Shown here one piece after another: positions 28,738-41,437 of a stretch of 64,000 nt of DNA. Numbering within the stretch: the first letter of the stretch is position 1; each line of letters starts with the position of its first letter. The translations under genes were made by a program, and so were the position numbers. Origin of the DNA: RYN-230 sp963793825 (GTDB lineage: Bacteria > Actinomycetota > Actinomycetes > Streptosporangiales > Streptosporangiaceae); NCBI GenBank assembly GCA_963793825.1, contig CAWCBE010000016.1:62001-126000 (forward strand). Reading direction: 5' to 3'. The notes under the pieces were generated by a model that ran no database searches, was not told where the DNA came from, and worked only from the letters and a program-made list of their open reading frames with translations.

Positions 28738-29468
28738 AGGATCCGCCGCCCGCTGATCCGGTGCGGGGTGATCTGCACGTAGACGTCGCGGGCCCCGCCC
28801 GCCCAGGGCTGCAGGTTGAGCCGGGCCTCCAGGCGGCGGACCTGCTCTTCCTTCCTGACCTCCGCGGCATGGCCGGTGACGAGCACGCTCCAGCCCTGGC
28901 TCAGCGCCTCGTCCAGCCGGTCAACCTCGAACCCGACCTGGCAGTCCAGCCGCGCGGCCAGGTCGGTGTCCGCGGCGGTGCGCAGCACCACTGTCTGGCC
29001 CCACATCGCGAAGTTGACCGGGAGTACCGTCGGGCCGTCAGCGGTCTCGAACACCACGCGCCCGACGCCCCCGGGGGAGATCAGCTCGTAGCAGTCATCC
29101 GGGCTCAGGGTCTGCAGCAGCGGCCGCCCGGCCTCTCCCGCCCGGCCACCCGGGACGCCGGCGGCATCCGGGCTGCCTCCCGGCGGCCGGTTGGTGCCCG
29201 TCCCGAGCAGGGTCTCTGGTGTGGTCCGCAGCGCAGCGGCCAGCCGGCGCAGGGCCGCCGCCGTCGGCCTAGCCGGATGGTTTTCGAGATAGGCCAGGTA
29301 CGGGACGCTCATCCCGGCTCGCGCCGCAACTTCCTGCTGGGTGAGCTTCAGCTCCCTGCGCCGCTGGCTCACCCGGGCGCTCAGGTCGCCCGGGTCTTTC
29401 ATCGATGGCTCCGGCTGGCCGCCACGCGCTGATGGGACGCCGTTACCGGCCTCCGGCCTGGCAGTCAT
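28731..29468 (-). CDS. XRE helix-turn-helix fused to a pyridoxamine 5'-phosphate oxidase-like flavin domain
   Basis: The 245-residue protein has an XRE domain at about residues 30-85 (LSARVSQRRRELKLTQQEVA, MSVPYLAYLENHPARPT). A Pyridox_ox_2-type split barrel follows to the end (GRVVFETADGPTVLPVNFAM, GWSVLVTGHAAEVR, ISGRRILR). ATG 29468 follows GGAGGTGAA; longer frames upstream lack such a site. A DNA-binding domain joined to a flavin or F420-binding barrel suggests a redox-responsive regulator. A DosR-like box lies about 110 bases upstream. Confidence 0.88.
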   Translation of the reverse strand: MTARPEAGNGVPSARGGQPEPSMKDPGDLSARVSQRRRELKLTQQEVAARAGMSVPYLAYLENHPARPTAAALRRLAAALRTTPETLLGTGTNRPPGGSPDAAGVPGGRAGEAGRPLLQTLSPDDCYELISPGGVGRVVFETADGPTVLPVNFAMWGQTVVLRTAADTDLAARLDCQVGFEVDRLDEALSQGWSVLVTGHAAEVRKEEQVRRLEARLNLQPWAGGARDVYVQITPHRISGRRILR

Positions 29469-29575
29469 GGTCGGTTCACCTCCGGTGCCGCGATAATGCC
29501 AACTCAGTGATCCCTGCTGCCCCTCATGCTCTGCCCGGCCGGTCCGGCCCGCAGTGGTCTGAGGTCCCTCGTCCC

Positions 29576-29590
29576 CGGGCCATTCGCCCC
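29576..29590. promoter_or_regulatory. DosR/DevR-like box between XRE-oxidase and USP genes
   Basis: CGGGCCATTCGCCCC is a one- or two-base variant of the GGGACCATTGGCCC box found at 24604 and could serve either divergent gene. A half-site-like AAGGGGACCTTCGTC lies at 29694. The rest of the 346-base gap holds an AT-rich promoter-like stretch (about 29648-29692) and the 30-bp duplication. Confidence 0.35.
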
Positions 29591-29724
29591 TGGAAGGGGA
29601 CCGCCACGGCTGGCGGCGTGCGGCCGCCGTCCGCCCGTGCGCTTGGTGAACAGGAAACGAAAATTTTACCAGAAAATTGCTCAACTTCGCGTTAAGGGGA
29701 CCTTCGTCATCTGGCGTGTCGGGC

Positions 29725-29784
29725 GGCTACGGGGTGAGGCTGGACCCGGGAGCAGGCTACGGGGTGAGGCTGGACCCGGGAGCA
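29725..29784. repeat. Exact 30-bp tandem duplication in the USP leader
   Basis: Two identical units (29725-29754 and 29755-29784) begin GGCTACGGGGTGAGGCTG. They lie just upstream of the Shine-Dalgarno sequence of the USP gene at 29815, so copy number would alter leader length. Confidence 0.9.
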
Positions 29785-29814
29785 GGCGGCGGGAGTGCAT
29801 GAGGAGGAGCCAGT

Positions 29815-30351
29815 ATGAGTGGCGAAGCCGTGCCTGACCCGCTGCGGCGGATCGTGGTCGGGGTTGACCGGACCGGAGCTTCAGTGGCCGCGATGACCTG
29901 GGCCGCGCGCGAAGCGGCGCTGCGCGGCGCGGTACTGCACGCGGTGCACGCATGGCAGCCGCCAGACCGGGAGCGCGCCCCCTACGCGCCCGGCCCGCCC
30001 CGCCTCGATCGTGAGGCCGACCGGCGCGCCGCGGAAGATGGGCTGACCGGCGTGGTACGTGAGGCGCTGGGCGCGGACGGGCGGTCTCTCGACGGGGCAG
30101 TGCTGGAGGTCATGGAGGGACGGCCGGTCCCGGTGCTGCTCCGCAGTGCGGCCGGCGCCGAGCTCCTGGTTCTGGGCGGTGCCTCGGCGCCGCCCCGGGA
30201 TCGTTCAGCCCCGGTTCCCGATCAAGTCGGGCCGGTGGCCCGGGCCTGCCTGCGGACTGCGCCCTGCCCGGTGGTCGTGGTCACCCAGCGGCAAGTGGCC
30301 GCGCTCCGGGACGCCGCGTCCAGGCGGCTGGCGACCGCCGCCGCCCGGTAG
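29815..30351 (+). CDS. Universal stress protein, divergent
   Basis: The 178-residue USP domain starts RRIVVGVDRTGASVAAMTWAA. The ATP-binding glycine motif is degraded (LLVLGGASAPPRDRSAPVPDQ), so it is likely a non-ATP-binding USP. The C-terminal extension after CPVVVVTQRQ is Ala/Arg-rich. GGAGGAG lies 7 bases before the ATG. It is followed after 178 bases by another USP gene in the same direction. Confidence 0.82.
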   Translation: MSGEAVPDPLRRIVVGVDRTGASVAAMTWAAREAALRGAVLHAVHAWQPPDRERAPYAPGPPRLDREADRRAAEDGLTGVVREALGADGRSLDGAVLEVMEGRPVPVLLRSAAGAELLVLGGASAPPRDRSAPVPDQVGPVARACLRTAPCPVVVVTQRQVAALRDAASRRLATAAAR

Positions 30352-30375
30352 CGGCGGGCGGCCCGGAGCGGGTCC

Positions 30376-30427
30376 GGGACCATCGGCCTGCCCGCCGGAT
30401 CCGGAGGTCCCGGGACAGCTAGCCCCG
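30376..30427. promoter_or_regulatory. Two DosR/DevR-like boxes upstream of the USP gene at 30530
   Basis: GGGACCATCGGCCT (30376-30389) matches the box form seen at 24604 and 24628. CGGGACAGCTAGCCCCG (30411-30427) is a second, partly palindromic copy 35 bases further on. They stand 103-154 bases before the start codon. Confidence 0.5.
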
Positions 30428-30529
30428 TGCCTCTTACCGGCGCTGCCCTGGCGGCCTAGCATCGGTGCTGTAAAACCGGGCGGACGGTGCGTGCCGAAAC
30501 CCGGACATGCGCTGGCAAAGGAGGCAGCT

Positions 30530-30973
30530 ATGCCTGGAATTGTGGTGGGAGTAGACGGATCGCAGCATTCCGAGCGGTCACTGGAATGGGCGATGAAGGA
30601 GGCGGCGCTACGGCAGGTACCGCTCACCGTCATTGCCGTACACCCAGTCGCGACGAGCGGGTGGACCAAGGCCGGGCTGAAGTTCCCGGCGGACCAGGCC
30701 GACGAAGAACGTGCCCGGGCCGCGGCCCAGGAGGAAACGGACAAGGCCGCCAACCAGCTCGGCGGCCAGCGACCGCCCTCGGTGACCGTCCGCGCGGTGA
30801 GCGGCGTCCCCGCTGAGGAACTGATCAACGCGTCGAGGGGCGCCGACATGCTGGTCGTCGGCTCGCGGGGCAGCGGCGGCTTCTCGCGGCTGCTGATGGG
30901 CTCGGTGAGCAGCCAGGCCGTGCACCACGCGGAGTGCCCGGTCGTCATCATCCCGGCCGTTCCGGAAAGCTGA
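30530..30973 (+). CDS. Universal stress protein with intact ATP-binding motif
   Basis: The 147-residue protein begins MPGIVVGVDGSQHSERSLEWA and has the complete motif VVGSRGSGGFSRLLMGSVS (G-x2-G-x9-G-S), so ATP binding is expected. GGAGG stands 6 bases before the ATG. A very strong terminator follows it at 31067. Single-domain, cytosolic. Confidence 0.92.
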   Translation: MPGIVVGVDGSQHSERSLEWAMKEAALRQVPLTVIAVHPVATSGWTKAGLKFPADQADEERARAAAQEETDKAANQLGGQRPPSVTVRAVSGVPAEELINASRGADMLVVGSRGSGGFSRLLMGSVSSQAVHHAECPVVIIPAVPES

Positions 30974-31066
30974 ATTCCTTCGCGCCGGGCCCGGCCGCGC
31001 CGGGCCCGGGACGGTACCGCTAGGTAGCACCGGCCGTTTGGCCCGGCTCTCCGGGCCGGGCCTATC

Positions 31067-31108
31067 GACGGGCGCTGAGCGCACAACCTCGTGCGCTCAG
31101 CGCCCGTC
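31067..31108 (+). terminator. Intrinsic terminator with 18-bp perfect stem
   Basis: GACGGGCGCTGAGCGCAC and its exact complement flank the loop AACCTC. The stem lies 94 bases after the USP stop and is followed by TGCGCTTCTC. It is the longest perfect hairpin in the window. Confidence 0.85.
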
Positions 31109-31181
31109 TGCGCTTCTCAATCAGCGGCGGCGCTGCCGCGGGTGGTTCCGTCCGGCCATGCCGAGCGGGTAAACCAGACGG

Positions 31182-32012
31182 GTGCCTGGTGATGTGGTTG
31201 ATGCGCATGTTCACCTGCTGCCGCCCCGGCTGCAGGCGGCGATCCGCGGGTTCTTCGACGCGCGCGGTTTTCCCAGTGCTGGCTTCGCCTACCCGGCGGA
31301 CCCCGGCGAGGCCTGCGAGCGGCTGGCCGCGGACGGGGTGACCGATGCCTGGACCCTCCCGTACGCCCGGCGGCCCGGCTCCGCGGCGGACCTGAACGCC
31401 TCCATGGCGGCCCTGGTCGCCGGGCAGCGCGGCGGGACGGTCCGGCTGACCGGCGGCTGCACGGTGCACCCCGGCGACGACGACCCGGTGGCCGTGCTCC
31501 GCCACGCGGTCGAGGATCTCGGCCTGCGGGTGCTCAAGCTGCACTGCTCGGTGGGTGACTACCAGCCGGACGACCCGCGGCTGGACCCGGTCTGGGAGTA
31601 CGCCGCGGCGGTGGCGCTGCCGGTGGTGCTGCACGCCGGGCACGCTGCGGACGGGCACACGGAGGAGGCCGAGTTGCGGCCGGTCGAAGAGGTGGCCCGG
31701 CGCCATCCGGAGGCTCGGGTGATCATCGCCCACTGCGGTCACCACGCGGCCGAGGCGGCGCTGCGCCTGGTGGCCAGGCACCCCGGGGTGCACGCCGACC
31801 TCACCCCGGTCATCCACCACCCGGTCGTGGCACCGCCCGGCCGGCTGGCCGCGCTGGCCGGCAAGCTGCTGTTCGGCTCGGACGCGCCCAACACCGGGCT
31901 GACCGCGGCCCGGCTGCTTGACCGGCTGGCCCATCCCGACGTGCCGGGGGAGGCGAGGGCGGCCATCACCGGCGGGACGGCGCGACGGCTGCTCAGCGAG
32001 GTCCGGGCCTGA
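31182..32012 (+). CDS. Metal-dependent amidohydrolase (Amidohydro_2-type TIM barrel)
   Basis: The 276-residue protein shows the amidohydrolase metal ligands: DAHVHLLPP (H-x-H) at the N-terminus, PVVLHAGHA, RVIIAHCGHH and FGSDAPNTG (final Asp). This layout fits the ACMSD/2-pyrone-dicarboxylate lactonase-like branch of small TIM-barrel hydrolases or decarboxylases. The start is GTG 31182; no strong Shine-Dalgarno sequence is visible. It is convergent with lon, with a shared terminator. Substrate unknown. Confidence 0.8.
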   Translation: MPGDVVDAHVHLLPPRLQAAIRGFFDARGFPSAGFAYPADPGEACERLAADGVTDAWTLPYARRPGSAADLNASMAALVAGQRGGTVRLTGGCTVHPGDDDPVAVLRHAVEDLGLRVLKLHCSVGDYQPDDPRLDPVWEYAAAVALPVVLHAGHAADGHTEEAELRPVEEVARRHPEARVIIAHCGHHAAEAALRLVARHPGVHADLTPVIHHPVVAPPGRLAALAGKLLFGSDAPNTGLTAARLLDRLAHPDVPGEARAAITGGTARRLLSEVRA

Positions 32013-32206
32013 CCGGGGCCGTTCCGCCCGGCGTGCGCCTCATCGGGGTGGGCGGGCCTGCGGAGCACCCGCGCGCAGGCGGCGAGCGTGTCGGGGGTGC
32101 TGGCCAGCCTGCCGGGGGCCGCGGCCGCCAGCGCCCGGGAGTGGCCCGGGCGGCGTGCTGCGCAGCGCCGGGCCCAGGCCGCTGGGCAGGTCGATCCCGG
32201 GCCCAG

Positions 32207-32253
32207 AAAAACCGGCTGTCACCCGTCCCGCTCAGGGACAGGTGACAGCCGGT
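32207..32253. terminator. Bidirectional terminator between amidohydrolase and lon
   Basis: AAACCGGCTGTCACC and GGTGACAGCCGGTTT are perfect 15-base arms around 17 bases. The A-run on the left gives a U-run for lon on the minus strand, and TTTC on the right serves the plus strand. The remainder of the 259-base gap is GC-rich without a gene. Confidence 0.85.
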
Positions 32254-32271
32254 TTCAATGGCGCCGGGCGC

Positions 32272-34647
<2,376 letters not shown>

Positions 34648-34835
34648 TGCTCACTTCCTGGAAATCAGCTTGTCGTTTACGCTTTAACGCAGGGCGGCCC
34701 GGTTTGTTTCCGGGGGACCGTTCGCCGTTAGCGGACGTGTCTTTCGCTCTCAGCGGGCATATCTACGGCCGGGAAAAGCGGCCTGCCGATTGGCGGAAAG
34801 CACGGCTCATGGGGGCGGCCCAATAGAAATGAGCA

Positions 34836-34856
34836 GCCCGGCATAAGCGGCCGGGC
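34836..34856 (-). terminator. Possible terminator hairpin after uvrA
   Basis: GCCCGGC and GCCGGGC form a 7-bp stem with loop ATAAGCG about 75 bases beyond the uvrA stop. No U-run follows. The 282-base lon-uvrA gap otherwise shows only the lon promoter region. Confidence 0.3.
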
Positions 34857-34929
34857 CCGCCTTGCCCGGCCCCGTAACGCGGTCAACCACGAACCCCCCC
34901 GGGGTATTCCCCCCGGGAGTAGGCGGCGG

Positions 34930-37839
<2,910 letters not shown>

Positions 37840-37989
37840 AGGCTTCTATTCTCCGCTCGTAATAGTGAACAACTTCACAACAATGACCGCGCTGCGCTGA
37901 TTCCAGGGTGGTCACCCCCTCCCGGCTGGCCCGGGCCCCCGGCGTAGCGTGAGAACCAAGGGTCTGTGCCGCATTCACCTGGAGGAGCC

Positions 37990-38301
37990 ATGACCGAGCT
38001 GCCCGACCCGCCGCCAGCCGAGCCTTCGGCCTTCCACCGTGACCGCCGGCAGCACCCGGGCCCGCTTGAGCGCCTTAATGACGACCAGCTCGCCGAGCTG
38101 GCCGAGGAGGAGCGGGTGGACGCCGGGATCGACCCCTATGAGCCGGACGAGGTGCCACCAGCCACCGACGACCCCGTGCCGACGGATATCACCGAGTCGG
38201 AGCAGTACCAGGAAGAAAGGGCCGAGATCGAGCGGGAGAAGGCCAAGGGGGAACTGCCCCCGAAGCCGGGTCCCTTCCCGCCCACGCGCTACGACAAGTA
38301 G
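37990..38301 (+). CDS. Small acidic hydrophilic protein of unknown function
   Basis: This 103-residue protein is rich in Asp, Glu and Pro (LNDDQLAELAEEERVDAGIDPY; SEQYQEERAEIEREKAKGELPP) with no hydrophobic core or membrane segment, so it is probably extended or partly helical. ATG 37990 is chosen because GGAGGAG lies just before it. It is divergent from uvrA. I do not recognise a named family; similar small acidic ORFs are frequent in actinomycetes. Confidence 0.7.
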   Translation: MTELPDPPPAEPSAFHRDRRQHPGPLERLNDDQLAELAEEERVDAGIDPYEPDEVPPATDDPVPTDITESEQYQEERAEIEREKAKGELPPKPGPFPPTRYDK

Positions 38302-38344
38302 GGGGAGGCCGGCTGGGCCCCGGGGATAGTTCGCCGGCGGAGCG

Positions 38345-39286
38345 TCAGACTTCCCACTCCCGGGCCAGGTCGTCGTCCACGATCAGGACCAGCTTGCCGC
38401 GCGTGTGCCCGTGCTCCAGCCGCCGGTGGGCCTGGGCCGCATTCTCGTAGTAGTACCTGGCTTCGACGTGCACCGACATCAGCCCATCGTCGAACCAGGG
38501 AGCCATCCGGATCAGGCGGCTGCCGCTCGGCTGGCCGTCGTACGGCTGCCAGTTGACCCGCTGCGCGTCCGGATACTCGGCGTGTACCGGGGTGGCGATC
38601 GTCGCCCCGTCCCGGGCCGCGCGGGCGGCGCCCCCGAGGGTCGGGGCGGCGCACGCGAGGACCCGCGCGGCCCCGCCGTCGGTCACGTCCCGGACCTGGT
38701 CGGGCCAGTCAGGCTGGGTGTGGTCGATGACCACGGCCGCCCCCAGGTGGTGCACGAACTCGTGATGCTGCGGGCTGGCCGTGGCCACCACGCTGGCCTC
38801 CAGGATCCGGGCGATCTGCACCGCGAAGTGGCCGAGCCCGCCGGCGCCGGCCGTGATCAGGATCTGGTCACCGCGGCCCAGGGAGAGCACGTCGGTGAGG
38901 CCCTGGTGCGCGGTCAGCGCGTCGATGGGCGCGCCGGCCGCGTCCGTGATCGGCAGGCCGGCCGGGATGGGGGCCAACTGCTCGACGGGGCACCGCACGT
39001 ACTGTGCGTAACAGCCGGTCAGGCCGGGATACCCGTAGACCGGCGCGGCCTCGTCGAAGCCCGCGTCGGCCCCGGTGTCACCCTCGACCACCCCGGCGAA
39101 CTCGCCGCCGGGGATATAGGGTCGCGGGCAGGCCCAGCCGCCGCAGCGCAGGGATGCATCCCAGGGGCCGACGCCCGCCGCGAGGACCCGGACGAGAACG
39201 TCGTCCGCGCCGGGTTCGGGCATCGGGACGTCGCTGGGCTGGAGGACCTCAGGCCCGCCGAACTCGCTCACGGTGATCGCCCGCAT
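38345..39286 (-). CDS. Medium-chain zinc-independent NADPH:quinone reductase-like protein
   Basis: The 313-residue protein has the quinone-reductase branch layout of the MDR family: MRAITVSEFGGPEVLQPSDV, GVGPWDASLR, a catalytic-domain PGGEFAGVVE and the nucleotide fold ILITAGAGGLGHFAVQIARI. Structural zinc Cys clusters are lacking. It would reduce quinones or enones with NADPH. ATG 39286 follows GGAAGG and matches the family N-terminus; the longer upstream frame has no such support. Confidence 0.88.
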   Translation of the reverse strand: MRAITVSEFGGPEVLQPSDVPMPEPGADDVLVRVLAAGVGPWDASLRCGGWACPRPYIPGGEFAGVVEGDTGADAGFDEAAPVYGYPGLTGCYAQYVRCPVEQLAPIPAGLPITDAAGAPIDALTAHQGLTDVLSLGRGDQILITAGAGGLGHFAVQIARILEASVVATASPQHHEFVHHLGAAVVIDHTQPDWPDQVRDVTDGGAARVLACAAPTLGGAARAARDGATIATPVHAEYPDAQRVNWQPYDGQPSGSRLIRMAPWFDDGLMSVHVEARYYYENAAQAHRRLEHGHTRGKLVLIVDDDLAREWEV

Positions 39287-39374
39287 CGCCGACCTTCCCC
39301 GCTGGCTGAGCGCTGATCTCTGGCTCTTCCACATTACGTCGGGCGATTCCCGCGGCCCGGCCGGCCCGCGGGCA

Positions 39375-40160
39375 TCAAGCGCTGGAGACCCGTCCCATGA
39401 TCCAGCCGAACTCGGAGACGATCCGGACGCCGAGACCCTCGGTGTATAGCGGGCGGATGGCCTTCCGGATCGCCTCGGCGAACCGATCGTAGCCAACCGC
39501 CTGCAGGGCCGGCCAGGACGGCCCGGCCGAGGCGAGCGCCCGGGCTGCCAGGTCAACGTCGGGCCACTCGTTGATGACCTGGGCGGTTCCCCGGTCCACG
39601 AACTCCAGGCCGGCGTCGGTGAGCATCTGCTCGGCTACCCCGGGCCGCCCGGTGTCGCCCTGATTGAGGGTGGCATCGACGTGGCCGGGCGGCGACAGTT
39701 CCAGCAGTGTGGCGAAGAACGGCAGCAGGCCAAGCCGCTTGAGAGATCCCCAGAAGCTGAATCCGGCCAGCCCGCCCGGCCGGACCACCCGGCGGGCCTC
39801 CCGCAGCGCGTCCTCGCATCCCTTCCAGATCCCGTTGAAACTGGTCGCGGCATCGAAGCAGTCATCGTCGAACGGCAGCGCGAACATGTCTCCGACCCGG
39901 AAATCGGCGCTGGGCGTGCGCGCCCGCGCGATCGCGATCAGTGCCTCGGAGGCATCCAGCCCAGCGACGCTCGCCCCGCGGGCCGCCGCGACGCTGGCCG
40001 CGTATCCGGAGCCGCAGGCGATGTCGAGCAGCCGCGTCCCTGGGCCCACACCAGCCCCGTCGAACAGCGCGTCGTTGGCGCGCCGCGCATACGGCTCCAT
40101 CAGGTACGCCCAGTCCGCAGCCCGCTCACCCCAGGCCTGGCCCGATTCGGCCCACCCCAT
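39375..40160 (-). CDS. SAM-dependent class I methyltransferase
   Basis: The 261-residue protein contains motif I LLDIACGSGYAASVAA, motif II GLDASEALIAIAR, the acidic FRVGDMFALPF and the post-motif VVRPGGLAGFSFWG, as in Methyltransf_11/25 enzymes. ATG 40160 is preferred over GTG 40190 because GGAGG stands about 9 bases upstream and the extra residues would overlap the transposase remnant. Substrate unknown; no biosynthetic partners adjoin it. Confidence 0.85.
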   Translation of the reverse strand: MGWAESGQAWGERAADWAYLMEPYARRANDALFDGAGVGPGTRLLDIACGSGYAASVAAARGASVAGLDASEALIAIARARTPSADFRVGDMFALPFDDDCFDAATSFNGIWKGCEDALREARRVVRPGGLAGFSFWGSLKRLGLLPFFATLLELSPPGHVDATLNQGDTGRPGVAEQMLTDAGLEFVDRGTAQVINEWPDVDLAARALASAGPSWPALQAVGYDRFAEAIRKAIRPLYTEGLGVRIVSEFGWIMGRVSSA

Positions 40161-40195
40161 CGGCCCCGCCTCCGCTGTCCGGTCCGGCACTGTCA

Positions 40196-40458
40196 GCCAT
40201 GCGGACCTCCACAGTGTGCTGCAGTCCCCCTCCTGGTGCCAGTCGGGCGCCCCGGGTCAGGCTGGTGCACCAGGCGCAGTGCCGGCGGATCCGTGCCTGG
40301 ACAGAGGTCTGCTCGGCGGCGGAGACGACGGGCTCCCCGGGCCGCAGCGGCTTGTTCTGCCAGCCGCGGGCGTACAGGTCGGGCACCCGTCCGGCCGTGA
40401 CGGCGAAACGCGGGTCGCGGGGGAAGCTCCACGACCGGTACTGCCGGGAGGATGACAT
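40196..40458 (-). pseudogene. IS630-type transposase fragment
   Basis: The frame reads DPRFAVTAGRVPDLYARGWQ and then PVVSAAEQTSVQARIRRH. Active IS630-type transposases carry DLYxRxWQGxPL and a VISADEKTSIQARxRCH-like block with the first catalytic Asp. Here that Asp is Ala and Glu-Lys is Glu-Gln. Sequence on both sides of this ~65-residue block is lost and no terminal inverted repeats are visible, so it is an internal relic. It lies between the methyltransferase and CAP-domain genes. Confidence 0.65.
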
Positions 40459-40468
40459 CAGCCGACAG

Positions 40469-41071
40469 CTAGTGGGAGAAGTCCTGCGTCATCCACACGG
40501 TCCCGGCGCCGTCCCGGCCGACCGCGATCCCGATGTGGGTGAAGGTGCTGCTCAGGATGTTGAGCCGGTGGCCGTCATCGGGGGGCTTCTCGTTCAGCAT
40601 GCTCTGGGCCAGCGCCGTCGCCATCTGGGCGATCGCCGCGGGGGCATTCGCCACCGGGCCGCCCTCGCCGATGTTCTCTCCGGCCGCGGTCCAGTGCACC
40701 CCGGCTGCTGTCTCCCGGGCGCCGAGCGCCGGCTCACCGGGGCATTGATGAGACAGGCCGCAGCCCGCCGCCATCACCGCGTCGTGCCGCCCCGCGCTGG
40801 TGTCCAGCCCGCTGGTGATGGTGTACGCAGGCAGGCCGGCCTGCCCCCGGGCCGTGTTGATAAGCGCGAGGACCTGCTGGATGGCGAGCGCCTGGGTGCT
40901 CGCTGAAGTGGCCGCGGGCGGCGCCGCCGTCAGCCGGCGCCTTGGCGGGTGCTGTCGTGCCGGGCACCGCCGTCGCGGCTGGGTGCCTGGCGGCCGCCCG
41001 CCGCCGCTGCGCCGCTGTGGCTCTGGTGCGCCGCGTGGCCGGGCCGGTGGGTGGGACGTTGGGTGGGACAT
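40469..41071 (-). CDS. CAP/SCP-domain protein, C-terminal frame of a probably frameshifted gene
   Basis: Residues 55-200 form a CAP (PF00188-like) domain: IQQVLALINTARGQAGLPAY, GRHDAVMAAGCGLSHQCPGE, WTAAGENIGEGGP and GHRLNILSSTFTHIGIAVG, with the His/Glu groove residues present. Such proteins are secreted in actinomycetes, yet the residues before the domain in this frame (Arg/Pro-rich) contain no signal peptide. A plausible membrane anchor lies in the neighbouring frame upstream (next entry). A one-base shift near 40925-40945 would join them. The start at 41071 is therefore doubtful. Confidence 0.75.
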   Translation of the reverse strand: MSHPTSHPPARPRGAPEPQRRSGGGRPPGTQPRRRCPARQHPPRRRLTAAPPAATSASTQALAIQQVLALINTARGQAGLPAYTITSGLDTSAGRHDAVMAAGCGLSHQCPGEPALGARETAAGVHWTAAGENIGEGGPVANAPAAIAQMATALAQSMLNEKPPDDGHRLNILSSTFTHIGIAVGRDGAGTVWMTQDFSH

Positions 41072-41345
41072 TGGAGGCGGGATGGTCCACGGTGGCCTGG
41101 GGCTGCGGGCACGGCGTGGCCGCTGTGCGGTGGGCGCACCGGGTGATGGCGGTAATCACCGGCGGGCGGGCCGCGGCGGCGCCGGCGCGCTGGCCGGCCC
41201 GGCCCGGCTGGTGCGCCACTAAGACGATGGCCCCGGCCAGCGCTATCACGGCGAACGCCGCACTGGCCGGGAGCGGCCAGCCATGCCGGGTGGCGGGCCG
41301 GTGCCGCCGGGTGGCATGGCGGCGGCCGGGCAGCTGGGCAGGCAT
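40930..41345 (-). other. N-terminal anchor frame of the CAP-domain protein
   Basis: From ATG 41345 the frame encodes a basic N-terminus, one hydrophobic helix (LPASAAFAVIALAGAIVLVA) and a Pro/Ala/Thr-rich linker ending TTAPAKAPADGG. This is exactly what a secreted or membrane-anchored CAP protein should have before its domain. After about 40930 this frame loses coding character while the other frame gains it. Whether the shift is a mutation or a sequencing error cannot be decided here. Confidence 0.55.
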
Positions 41346-41437
41346 CGCGCCACCTCCATCAGCCGGTCATCGTAGCGATCGTGGCGGCGCGATATGCCGC
41401 GATTCCCGGTCTCCGGGTGACCCGCGGCCTGGTCTGG

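Noticed and set aside
34648..34740. Search for a HAIR (HspR) element before lon
   Set aside because: No CTTGAGT-N7-ACTCAAG-like sequence is present.
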